NCBI GenBank assembly: GCA_009929445.1
Contig: SAAL01000040.1
Coordinates: 1 to 32,120 of the forward strand
Reading direction: 5' to 3'
From: Bacteroidia bacterium
Lineage (GTDB): Bacteria; Bacteroidota; Bacteroidia; Bacteroidales; Paludibacteraceae
DNA length: 32,120 nucleotides
The notes beneath the pieces are model-generated. The model did no database searches, was not told where the DNA came from, and saw only the letters and a program-made list of their open reading frames with translations. Shown here one piece after another: positions 1 to 8,538 of the stretch (the stretch's first letter is position 1; every line of letters starts with the position of its first letter). The position numbers and the translations under genes were made by a program.

Positions 1-1128
1 TTTGTTGTTTTGCAGCTCATTTTGCTCCGGAAGAATTTCAAACCTTATCTTTTACTTCAAATACCCGTGGTCATCCTGTTTGGCTGGTTTATTGATGTCA
101 GCCTGAAGTTGATGAGCGGTGTCATTCCGCATAATTATTTGATGCAGTGGTTATTCTGTATCGCCAGCTGTGTGATCATTGCGTTCGGTGTATTTTTGCT
201 GGTGAAAGCCAATGTGGTGATGCTGCCGGGCGATGGCCTCGTGATTGCACTTTCCGATACTTTCAAAAAAGAATTCGGACTGGTAAAGATTCTTTTTGAT
301 TCATTCCTTGTGCTTTCGGCACTTATTGCTATACTGCTGCTTAACAACGGCTTGCACGGAGTGCGCGAAGGAACAATAGCCTCGGCGCTGCTCGTCGGAT
401 TTATTGTTCAGTTTTACCAGAAGCACATCCGGTTTGTCGACCCGCTTACCGACACCGCGGTTGCAGCCAAAGAATATGTTCCCGAGCCTTACATGACCAC
501 CGACAATTACGTGATAACCATATCCAGGCAATACGGAAGCGCCGGACATGCCGTGGGTGAACTCATCGCTCAGAAGCTCGGAATTTCATTTTACGACAGC
601 AAACTCATTGACCTCACTGCCGAAGCAAGTGGTTTTACACCCGAATATGTGAAAGCACACGAGCAAAAACTCTCCAACGGATTGCTGTATAAGCTTTACA
701 AACAGAATTATGCTTATGTCAATGAGACAATTCCTCCCCAGGATATGCTTTTCATGGTTCAGACCAAAGTGATACGCGACATTGCTGCCCGCGAATCGTG
801 TGTGATAGTTGGCCGGTGTGCCGACTATATTCTGAAAGGACATCCGCACTGTTTCAATGTGTTTGTGCATGCCGGTGATGCTTTCCGGCTCAACAGGGTG
901 ATAACAGAGTACGGCGCCAGCCCCGAAGAAGCCGAAAAGGAAATGGAAAAGAAAGACAGGGAACGGATGAACTACAACAGGCACTACACAAAACGTGAAT
1001 GGGCAAACCTCAAAGACTTCGATATGACGGTGGAAAGTTCACTGTTTGGCATCGAAATAACCGCCGCCATGATTATCGACGCCCGCAGAAAGGCCATTTT
1101 CACGGCTTCTGATTCCTCCCTGTCATAA
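1..1128 (+). CDS. YczE/YitT-like membrane domain fused to cytidylate kinase-like domain (5' partial)
   Basis: The reading frame is open to the first base of the window, so the true start probably lies upstream and the protein is N-terminally incomplete (at least 375 residues visible). Counting from the TTG at position 10, residues 1-140 contain several hydrophobic segments and resemble the YczE/YitT-type integral membrane family (ANVVMLPGDGL, then a glycine-rich GVREGT segment). After a linker, residues 167-360 resemble the cytidylate kinase-like family: ITISRQYGSAGHAVGE at the nucleotide-binding position, then FYDSKLI, and a charged lid-like segment (KKDRERMNYNRHYT). The classical GxxGxGKS P-loop is replaced by a GSAGHAVG version, which is usual for this kinase-like family. 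A membrane-anchored nucleotide or small-molecule kinase is a reasonable inference; the substrate is unknown. No terminator is obvious after it. Confidence 0.75.
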   Translation, partial: FVVLQLILLRKNFKPYLLLQIPVVILFGWFIDVSLKLMSGVIPHNYLMQWLFCIASCVIIAFGVFLLVKANVVMLPGDGLVIALSDTFKKEFGLVKILFDSFLVLSALIAILLLNNGLHGVREGTIASALLVGFIVQFYQKHIRFVDPLTDTAVAAKEYVPEPYMTTDNYVITISRQYGSAGHAVGELIAQKLGISFYDSKLIDLTAEASGFTPEYVKAHEQKLSNGLLYKLYKQNYAYVNETIPPQDMLFMVQTKVIRDIAARESCVIVGRCADYILKGHPHCFNVFVHAGDAFRLNRVITEYGASPEEAEKEMEKKDRERMNYNRHYTKREWANLKDFDMTVESSLFGIEITAAMIIDARRKAIFTASDSSLS

Positions 1129-1207
1129 ATAATCCAACCTTTTCCGCAAGAACAAATGGTTTTTGCCTGCTTCTAACTTATATGTCATTAAACATTTTTA
1201 TAGTTTT

Positions 1208-1332
1208 CACGCCTTTTAATGCATGGGTTTTTATAAAGTAGATTAAAGAGATTTAGCCAACATTTATCAAACTTTGGCTTAAGCCAATCTCTTAAAACCA
1301 TTAAATTCACGCCTAAAAAGGCGTGGTAATGG
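1208..1332. repeat. Composite inverted-repeat element (REP/MITE-like)
   Basis: CACGCCTTTT at 1208-1217 is the exact reverse complement of AAAAGGCGTG at 1316-1325, bounding 118 bases. Inside are a bulged stem (AAGAGATT 1246-1253 with AATCTCTT 1286-1293, plus AGCCAA 1255-1260 with TTGGCT 1274-1279), a perfect palindrome TTGGCTTAAGCCAA (1274-1287), and a tight hairpin CACGCCT/AGGCGTG (1308-1325, 4-base loop). The tight hairpin extends outward with CCATTA (1298-1303) pairing TAATGG (1327-1332). No flanking direct repeat is evident. The nested, mutually exclusive foldings resemble REP or IS200/IS605-end structures; mobility is inferred only. Confidence 0.6.
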
Positions 1333-1433
1333 ATTTTGGTCATCATGCGGATAATCAAATAATACTTTACGAAATGCATTGAAAAAATAATGATAAATCT
1401 GTGAAATATTTAGCTAAATTTGGCTTGTTCTTC

Positions 1434-1465
1434 TTTTTCGGAATGGGATTTTTTTCGTATATTTG
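1434..1465 (+). promoter_or_regulatory. Candidate gyrB promoter
   Basis: TATATTTG at 1458-1465 matches the Bacteroidota -7 consensus TAnnTTTG. A T-rich stretch at 1434-1438 lies at the right distance for a -33 element but is not a clean TTTG. The implied leader is about 75 bases. Confidence 0.5.
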
Positions 1466-1544
1466 TATGTTTTTTGGGTTGGTAAATCCATGTGAAAACA
1501 GAACAACAGAATTTTGGATAATATTCTGAAAATTAAAGAGATAA

Positions 1545-3515
<1,971 letters not shown>

Positions 3516-3566
3516 ACGGATGAATCAGAAACAAATGATCAGAAGATAAAAAGAATCACGATAAGA

Positions 3567-3610
3567 AATGAATATCCGGCAGAAACGGGTATTCATTTTT
3601 TCATTTTTTT
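3567..3610 (+). terminator. gyrB terminator
   Basis: AATGAATA (3567-3574) pairs with TATTCATT (3590-3597), with an additional CCG/CGG inside. A T-rich run to 3610 follows directly. It lies 51 bases after the gyrB stop. Confidence 0.85.
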
Positions 3611-3665
3611 ATCGTCCAAAGTTATACTACATTGTGTTTTCCAACGTTTTACATGTAACTGAAAA

Positions 3666-4202
3666 ATGAGAATCTGTGTTTTTTGTTCATCGTCCAACAA
3701 CATTGATCAGGTATACAGGCAGCTGGCGTTTCAGTTTGGCCGCACGATTGCCGAAAAGGGTCATGTACTCGTGTATGGTGGTGCTACAGGTGGATTGATG
3801 GATGCAGTAGCCGAAGGAGCCGCCCAAAATCAGGGAGAAATTATCGGAGTGATTCCCGAAATCATTATCCGGATGAACAGGCTGAGCACACTGCCCACAC
3901 AGCAAATAATCACAGCTGATATGAGCGAACGAAAAAAACGGTTGAAGCTCGAGTCAGATGCGTTTGTGGTGCTGCCGGGAGGCTACGGTACGCTCGACGA
4001 AATGTTTGATGTCATTGCATCCGGCTCCGTGGGAGAGCACCGGAAACCGCTCGTCTGCCTGAATATGAATGGATTCTATGATAGTTTGATTCATCTCACG
4101 GAACAGATGAAATCAGGGGCTTTCATCCCGAAGGAAGAAAGGTACAAACCGTATTTTGCAAATACGATGGATGAGTGCTTTGAATGGATTGAAAAAATCT
4201 GA
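3666..4202 (+). CDS. LOG-family protein (cytokinin riboside 5'-monophosphate phosphoribohydrolase-like)
   Basis: A 178-residue Rossmann-fold protein of the TIGR00730/LOG family, which hydrolyses nucleoside 5'-monophosphates (AMP or cytokinin nucleotides) to base and ribose 5-phosphate. The family signature PGGYGTLDE is present (about residues 103-111), preceded by the usual arginine/lysine stretch MSERKKRLKLESDAF. The N-terminus MRICVFCSSSNN and the glycine-rich YGGATGGLMDAVAEGA motif are typical. Length matches the short bacterial type. It is transcribed alone between the gyrB terminator and the glycan region. The physiological substrate in bacteria is usually unknown, so only the family assignment is firm. 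Confidence 0.9.
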   Translation: MRICVFCSSSNNIDQVYRQLAFQFGRTIAEKGHVLVYGGATGGLMDAVAEGAAQNQGEIIGVIPEIIIRMNRLSTLPTQQIITADMSERKKRLKLESDAFVVLPGGYGTLDEMFDVIASGSVGEHRKPLVCLNMNGFYDSLIHLTEQMKSGAFIPKEERYKPYFANTMDECFEWIEKI

Positions 4203-4226
4203 TTTTCAGATTTCCACGCCCAAAAA

Positions 4227-4260
4227 TCTGTGTTCTTTATTCTGTGTTCTTTAATCTGTT
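4227..4260. repeat. Short tandem repeat, period 14
   Basis: TCTGTGTTCTTTA occurs at 4227-4239 and again at 4241-4253, followed by a partial third unit TCTGTT at 4255. It sits immediately before the GH16-like gene and occupies most of the 64-base spacer. Confidence 0.7.
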
Positions 4261-4266
4261 AATAAA

Positions 4267-5589
4267 ATGAATTTATTCTGGAAACGACTTTTCAGGGTGG
4301 TACAATCCACTTCTGCTTTCGAACGAAAGATTGAAACCGTACAGACAGCTGGCGGTGTGGACGAACCGGAGTATTCTGCCGGAGAAATGCAGGACAAAGC
4401 GCAGCTGGCAGAGGTTGTGAATTCGGATGATTTTCGTCAGAAAAAAGAACTTTACCGGACCAGAAAATACAGGGATACCGACGAATGCCGTATTCTCCGG
4501 CAGTATGAGAAACTGCTGAACGACCCGAATATCAAACTTTATTACGAGACCAAATACTCCGATTCGCTCAAAGAATACCTCAGCTTCAAATCTAACCCGG
4601 AATCGCTTAATCTGAAGAATCTCTCCATCCTGGAGGTATCGGCCAAAATAGAGAAACTCAAAGCCTTCGAACAATCCGGCGGATATAAAAACTATACCCA
4701 GTACCACGACTCGCTGGCTGTACGCGAGTTTGAGGAACTGAAAAAGAAGATTTCGGAACCAGATTTTCAGCAGGCAAATGCATTCTGGGCTAATCCGGAC
4801 CGCTGGGAAACCACTCATGAATACCGGATGGAACAACGTTACCGCGAACTAACGGGCGGGCAGCCTGCTACTCCTGCCAGGCGAAACAAATCATCGCTTT
4901 TCAGAAAGTACAGCCGCGTGAGGCTCACTTTCAACGAACGATTCGACTGGAATAAGCAGGAAGAATCGCGCTGGTCGGCCGGATTTCATTCCGGAAATCC
5001 CCGCCTGGTAGGCAATTACTCGTACGTAAATGAACTTCAGGCAAATAACAACGGGCGGAATGTGAGTACTTCGGACGGAATTCTCACCATTCATACCGTA
5101 GAATTGCCATCCCGATCGCTTGCCTGGGATGTGCAGAAAGGCTTTGTGGAAAAACAGTATGAATACGCCTCGGATGTAATACAAACTTCGGCTGCTTTCC
5201 GGCAAAAATACGGTGTTTTCAGTGCCAAAATACGTTGCAGCGGTTCCATACACCATGCGTTGTGGCTGAGCGGAGAGAAAAAACTACCGCACATCAATAT
5301 TTTCCATTTCGATGGAAACAACATAACGATGGGGAATGCCAACCAGCATAAAATGGATGGATTGACCATAAATGGAATTCCGGAATCGCAGTTTTACATC
5401 TACACGCTGGAGTGGACGCCCCGTGCGCTGGTGTGGTATGTGAACAACCTCGAAGTGTATCGCACCACCGAAAATGTGCCACAGGAAGCATTGTACATCG
5501 GTATCAATTCATTCATTCCCGCAAAAACAGAACCCGCACCCGGAAAACTGGAAGTGGACTGGATAAAAGCGTGGGAAGTGAGAGAATAA
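4267..5589 (+). CDS. GH16-like (concanavalin A-like fold) protein lacking catalytic residues, with helical N-terminal domain
   Basis: A 440-residue protein in two parts. Residues 50-195 are charged and probably helical, with two degenerate copies of a roughly 35-residue unit (YRTRKYRDTDECRILRQYEK near 63-82 and YKNYTQYHDSLAVREFEELK near 140-159, each followed by a DP or EPDF turn). Residues about 220-437 resemble family 16 glycoside hydrolases: FDWNKQEESRW, KYGVFSAKIRCSGSIHHALWL and YTLEWTPRALVWYVNNLEVYR follow the family's strand order. However, the expected ExDxxE active-site motif reads HINIFH at 342-347, so all three acidic residues are replaced. No signal peptide is evident. It is the first gene of the forward glycan arm, 112 bases before the Stealth gene. 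Hydrolysis by the GH16 mechanism is unlikely; glycan binding or a structural role is an inference. Confidence 0.72.
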   Translation: MNLFWKRLFRVVQSTSAFERKIETVQTAGGVDEPEYSAGEMQDKAQLAEVVNSDDFRQKKELYRTRKYRDTDECRILRQYEKLLNDPNIKLYYETKYSDSLKEYLSFKSNPESLNLKNLSILEVSAKIEKLKAFEQSGGYKNYTQYHDSLAVREFEELKKKISEPDFQQANAFWANPDRWETTHEYRMEQRYRELTGGQPATPARRNKSSLFRKYSRVRLTFNERFDWNKQEESRWSAGFHSGNPRLVGNYSYVNELQANNNGRNVSTSDGILTIHTVELPSRSLAWDVQKGFVEKQYEYASDVIQTSAAFRQKYGVFSAKIRCSGSIHHALWLSGEKKLPHINIFHFDGNNITMGNANQHKMDGLTINGIPESQFYIYTLEWTPRALVWYVNNLEVYRTTENVPQEALYIGINSFIPAKTEPAPGKLEVDWIKAWEVRE

Positions 5590-5701
5590 AGCCCCGTTAC
5601 CCTCCCGTTACGAATAACTTTCGGAACGGGACAGGCTCAAAGGTGGGAACCACAAGGAGTACAACAAAGAAATTATTGTTATTTTTGATATTTATTAATA
5701 G

Positions 5702-6709
5702 ATGACTAATCATACCAAAACTCCTCCTTCAGGAGGTAGGGAGGCAGAAATCGATGTTGTAATAGCCTGGGTTGACGGAAATGATCCGATGCACAAGAAA
5801 AGGATTCAACCTTATCTCAGTCCGCAGGCTCAGTCTTCCGACGATATTGCCGGACCTACGCGCTACCGTTCGGAAGGAGAGATTTTCTACTGTGTTGCCT
5901 CCGTATTGCGGTTTGCACCCTTCGTACGTAAAATATTCATTGTTACTGATGAGCAAAATCCCCGATTAGACGCTTTTATTCAAAATAATTTCCCCGAAAA
6001 TAAAATTCCGGTGGAGATAGTGGATCACAAAGTTATTTTCAGAGGGTATGAAGAGTATTTGCCCGTTTTCAACAGCCGGGCAGTTGAAACGTGTATTTAC
6101 AGAATTCCGGATCTGAGCGAAAACTATGTTTATTTCAACGACGATTTTTTTCTCGTGCGTCCGTTGCAAATAACCGACTGGTATGATGGAGATAAAATTG
6201 TGGCCTATGGAAACTGGCGAAATCTTTTCGCGGACAGGTTGCTGTGGTTGATTAAACCGATGAAAAACGGGCATAAACCGGTAGGATTCAAGGACGGAAT
6301 GATCATGGGAGCGCGAAAATATGGAAAAAAATGGAGGTATTTTCACCTGGACCACATGCCGCACCCGCTCAAAAAAAGTGTGATAGCCGATTATTTCTTA
6401 AAAAATCCGGATCATTTTGTTTCGAATATTTCACATAAATTCCGGAGTGGAAAGCAGTTTAACACCCACGAAATCTATTATTTGCTGATGTTGGATTCGG
6501 ATAAAGCGGTTATAAAACCTTCGTCCGAACATTTGCTGTACATGAAACCGGTCAACCGGGGTAAAAATTATTTGAAACGAAAAATGCGCACATTTCAATC
6601 CGGAAACGATTTGAAATTTTGTTGCATCGGTTCCATTGACATGGCTACACCCGATGACCGAAATCAATTGTTGAACTGGCTGAAAGGCATTTTAAGTGTA
6701 AAATTCTAA
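5702..6709 (+). CDS. Stealth family protein (capsular polysaccharide sugar-phosphate transferase)
   Basis: A 335-residue Stealth-type protein. This family includes capsule polymerases that transfer hexose 1-phosphate from UDP-sugars, and the human GlcNAc-1-phosphotransferase. Conserved region 1 is at residues 17-30 (IDVVIAWVDGNDPM). Region 2 runs from RYRSEGEIFYCVASVLRFA (about 54-72) through FIVTDEQNPRL to YVYFNDDFFLVRP (about 142-154). Region 3 includes HMPHPLKKS and SHKFRSGKQFNTHEIYY, and region 4 corresponds to CCIGSIDMATPDDRNQLL. No signal peptide or membrane segment is present, so it is expected to be cytoplasmic. The first codons contain a palindromic repeat (separate entry) encoding TPPSGGRE, which does not belong to the family core. 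No ATG, GTG or TTG lies between the repeat and region 1, so the ATG at 5702 is kept as start. The next gene begins 3 bases downstream. Confidence 0.88.
   Translation: MTNHTKTPPSGGREAEIDVVIAWVDGNDPMHKKRIQPYLSPQAQSSDDIAGPTRYRSEGEIFYCVASVLRFAPFVRKIFIVTDEQNPRLDAFIQNNFPENKIPVEIVDHKVIFRGYEEYLPVFNSRAVETCIYRIPDLSENYVYFNDDFFLVRPLQITDWYDGDKIVAYGNWRNLFADRLLWLIKPMKNGHKPVGFKDGMIMGARKYGKKWRYFHLDHMPHPLKKSVIADYFLKNPDHFVSNISHKFRSGKQFNTHEIYYLLMLDSDKAVIKPSSEHLLYMKPVNRGKNYLKRKMRTFQSGNDLKFCCIGSIDMATPDDRNQLLNWLKGILSVKF
5721..5742. repeat. Palindromic GC-rich repeat inside the Stealth gene start
   Basis: CCTCC (5723-5727) pairs with GGAGG (5732-5736) around a TTCA loop, followed by TAGGGAGG. From memory, similar 'CCCCTTCAGGGG-TnGGGGGG' elements recur in intergenic DNA of many Bacteroidota. 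Here it lies in frame in codons 7-14. Its AGGAGG also looks like a Shine-Dalgarno sequence but no in-frame start follows. Confidence 0.5.
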
Positions 6710-6712
6710 AGA

Positions 6713-7543
6713 ATGAATTACAAAGCATCCGTCATAATTTCCGTATATGACAATACGCGGCTACTGAAACCGGTATTGGATTCGCTAAAACAACAGACTG
6801 AGAAAAATTTCGAGATAATTATTTCGGAAGATGGTGAAAGCTACGAAATGAAAGATTTTGTTCGGAATTATCCGTTTGAGCACTCATTTCAGCATTTATC
6901 GCAAGAAGACGACGGCTGGCGGAAAAATAAAGCACTCAACAATGCCGTAAGACACGCCAATGCAGACTGGCTCATTTTTATCGACGGCGATTGTGTGCTG
7001 CATCCGCGATTTGTGGAAATGCACCTGCGCTTTGCCGGCGAGAAGGTGATTCTGGCAGGCAAAAGGGTAAAACTTGATCCTGAAACTTCCGGATTTCTTC
7101 AAAACAACATGCCTGAAGCTATCGGCGAAATGCAAAAGAAATGCATCCGGAAACTCTTTACCGGAAGAGGAAAAACCACTTTCATCGAAGAAAGCATCTT
7201 CATCTCGCCCGACGGTTGGTTGCGCTTTATCCCTGCACTCCGGAAAGCCAACCGCCTGATTGGCAGCAACATGTCATTTTATAAAAAAGCAATTTACGCC
7301 ATTAACGGCTTTGATGAGGAGTACACAATGCCTGCTGTGGGTGAAGATACGGATTTGTTCTGGCGATTTCAGGCTGCCGGTTTTCAAGTGAAATCAGTGC
7401 GAAATCTGGCAGTGCAGTATCATCTCTATCATACTGAAATCTGGAACGATAAAACACAAAATCTGGAGCGAATGCAGAAAAATCAATCCGAAAACAGATA
7501 TATTTGCACCTGCGGACTAAATCAACCTGAAAGCGCATTATGA
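6713..7543 (+). CDS. Glycosyltransferase family 2 with galactosyltransferase-type C-terminal region
   Basis: A 276-residue GT-A fold enzyme that should transfer a sugar from a nucleotide sugar to a growing glycan. The N-terminus ASVIISVYDNTRLLKPVLDSLKQQ is typical of family 2. The metal-binding DxD-type motif is FIDGDCVLHPRFV (about residues 83-95), preceded by GWRKNKALNNAVRHA. The C-terminal half has NMSFYKKAIYAINGFDEEY followed by GEDTDLFWR, the acceptor-site pattern of the Glyco_transf_7C region. No membrane segment is present. It starts 3 bases after the Stealth stop and its last four bases (ATGA) overlap the next start, so translation is probably coupled. Donor and acceptor cannot be told from sequence. 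Confidence 0.88.
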   Translation: MNYKASVIISVYDNTRLLKPVLDSLKQQTEKNFEIIISEDGESYEMKDFVRNYPFEHSFQHLSQEDDGWRKNKALNNAVRHANADWLIFIDGDCVLHPRFVEMHLRFAGEKVILAGKRVKLDPETSGFLQNNMPEAIGEMQKKCIRKLFTGRGKTTFIEESIFISPDGWLRFIPALRKANRLIGSNMSFYKKAIYAINGFDEEYTMPAVGEDTDLFWRFQAAGFQVKSVRNLAVQYHLYHTEIWNDKTQNLERMQKNQSENRYICTCGLNQPESAL

Positions 7544-8436
7544 TTTCGATAATCATTTGTTCCAGACATCCGGATATTTCAGCCTCGCTCCGGGAAAACA
7601 TGGAGGAAACAATAGGAGTTGAATTTGAAATCGTCACTATAGATAATTCACATGGTAAATATTCAATTTCCTCAGCTTATAACAGAGGTGTTGAAAGAAG
7701 TTTGTACCCGTATGTATGCTTTGTACATGATGATGTGCTGTTCAGAACAAAAAACTGGGGAACGAATCTTATCAGTCACCTGGCTGACAAAAAAGTGGGA
7801 ATTGTAGGAGTAGCCGGTGGTAAAATGATGACCAACGTGCCCGCTTCGTGGGCGGTAGGCGGCAGATGCATCCATATTATTCAACACCTGAAAAATAAAA
7901 AAACTGCTCATGTGGAAGTGAAAGACCCTTCGGATTTCACCGGTAATCGTCTTCCTGTTGTATTACTTGACGGTGTTTTTCTTGCCATGCGAAAAGATTT
8001 GTTTGATGTTGTAAGATTTGATGAAACAATACCGGGCTTTCACGGATACGATTTTGATATATCTGCTCAGGCTGCGATTGCCGGTTTCAGTAATTATGTG
8101 GTCTATGATATACTGCTCGAACATTTCTCGGAAGGCAACCGGGATGCTTCGTATTATAACAACCTGACGAATATTCATAAAAAGTGGGAGAATAAACTGC
8201 CCTTATTCAGTAACGATGAGCCGGATGAAGTCCGTCGGGACATTGTGAGTATTGAGGCGAAAATCCTTGGTAAATATATCCGGAGACTTGCCAGAAGAGG
8301 TTTTAGAGTTTCGGAAATTATTGGTCATGCTACCTATTTTGCCAACGTGCTGAATACCGGAGCTGCCAGAAACGAGCTCCGTTTTATCCGCTTGAAGATA
8401 CTTTTCGAAAGGTTGTTTAATCCAAAAAAGAATTAA
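7540..8436 (+). CDS. Glycosyltransferase-like protein (family 2, StrF-associated type)
   Basis: A 298-residue protein of the family 2-like group related to the StrF-associated domain. It begins MISIIICSRHPDISASL, has the TIDNSHGKYSISSAYNRG segment typical of that group, and a FVHDDVLF motif in place of a DxD (about residues 63-70). A second conserved stretch is LLDGVFLAMRKDLFDVVRFDET followed by HGYDFDIS. No signal peptide is present; it is likely cytoplasmic. The start ATG overlaps the preceding stop by four bases. Family members are often found in polysaccharide clusters, consistent with the neighbours. Its specific linkage is unknown. Confidence 0.82.
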   Translation: MISIIICSRHPDISASLRENMEETIGVEFEIVTIDNSHGKYSISSAYNRGVERSLYPYVCFVHDDVLFRTKNWGTNLISHLADKKVGIVGVAGGKMMTNVPASWAVGGRCIHIIQHLKNKKTAHVEVKDPSDFTGNRLPVVLLDGVFLAMRKDLFDVVRFDETIPGFHGYDFDISAQAAIAGFSNYVVYDILLEHFSEGNRDASYYNNLTNIHKKWENKLPLFSNDEPDEVRRDIVSIEAKILGKYIRRLARRGFRVSEIIGHATYFANVLNTGAARNELRFIRLKILFERLFNPKKN

Positions 8437-8538
8437 AACCTGATTTCGAAAAATACATGCTCCGGAGAAGAACTAAAAAAATAAATTCACTTAGTACACT
8501 CAGATTATACTCACTGTAACTGACTGAAAGACAAAAAA

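Noticed and set aside
3617-3644. TAACTTTG box on the minus strand directly after the gyrB terminator, suggesting an antisense promoter
   Set aside because: The nearest TTG is only 17 bases away, no gene follows on that strand, and one 8-base match in AT-rich DNA is expected by chance.
4227-4260. Tandem 14-base repeats before the GH16-like gene, considered as a CRISPR fragment or regulatory iteron
   Set aside because: Only two full copies without spacers; too short for CRISPR and no replication gene is near.
5731-5760. AGGAGG as ribosome binding site for a later Stealth start
   Set aside because: The ATG that follows is out of frame, and no in-frame start occurs before conserved region 1.
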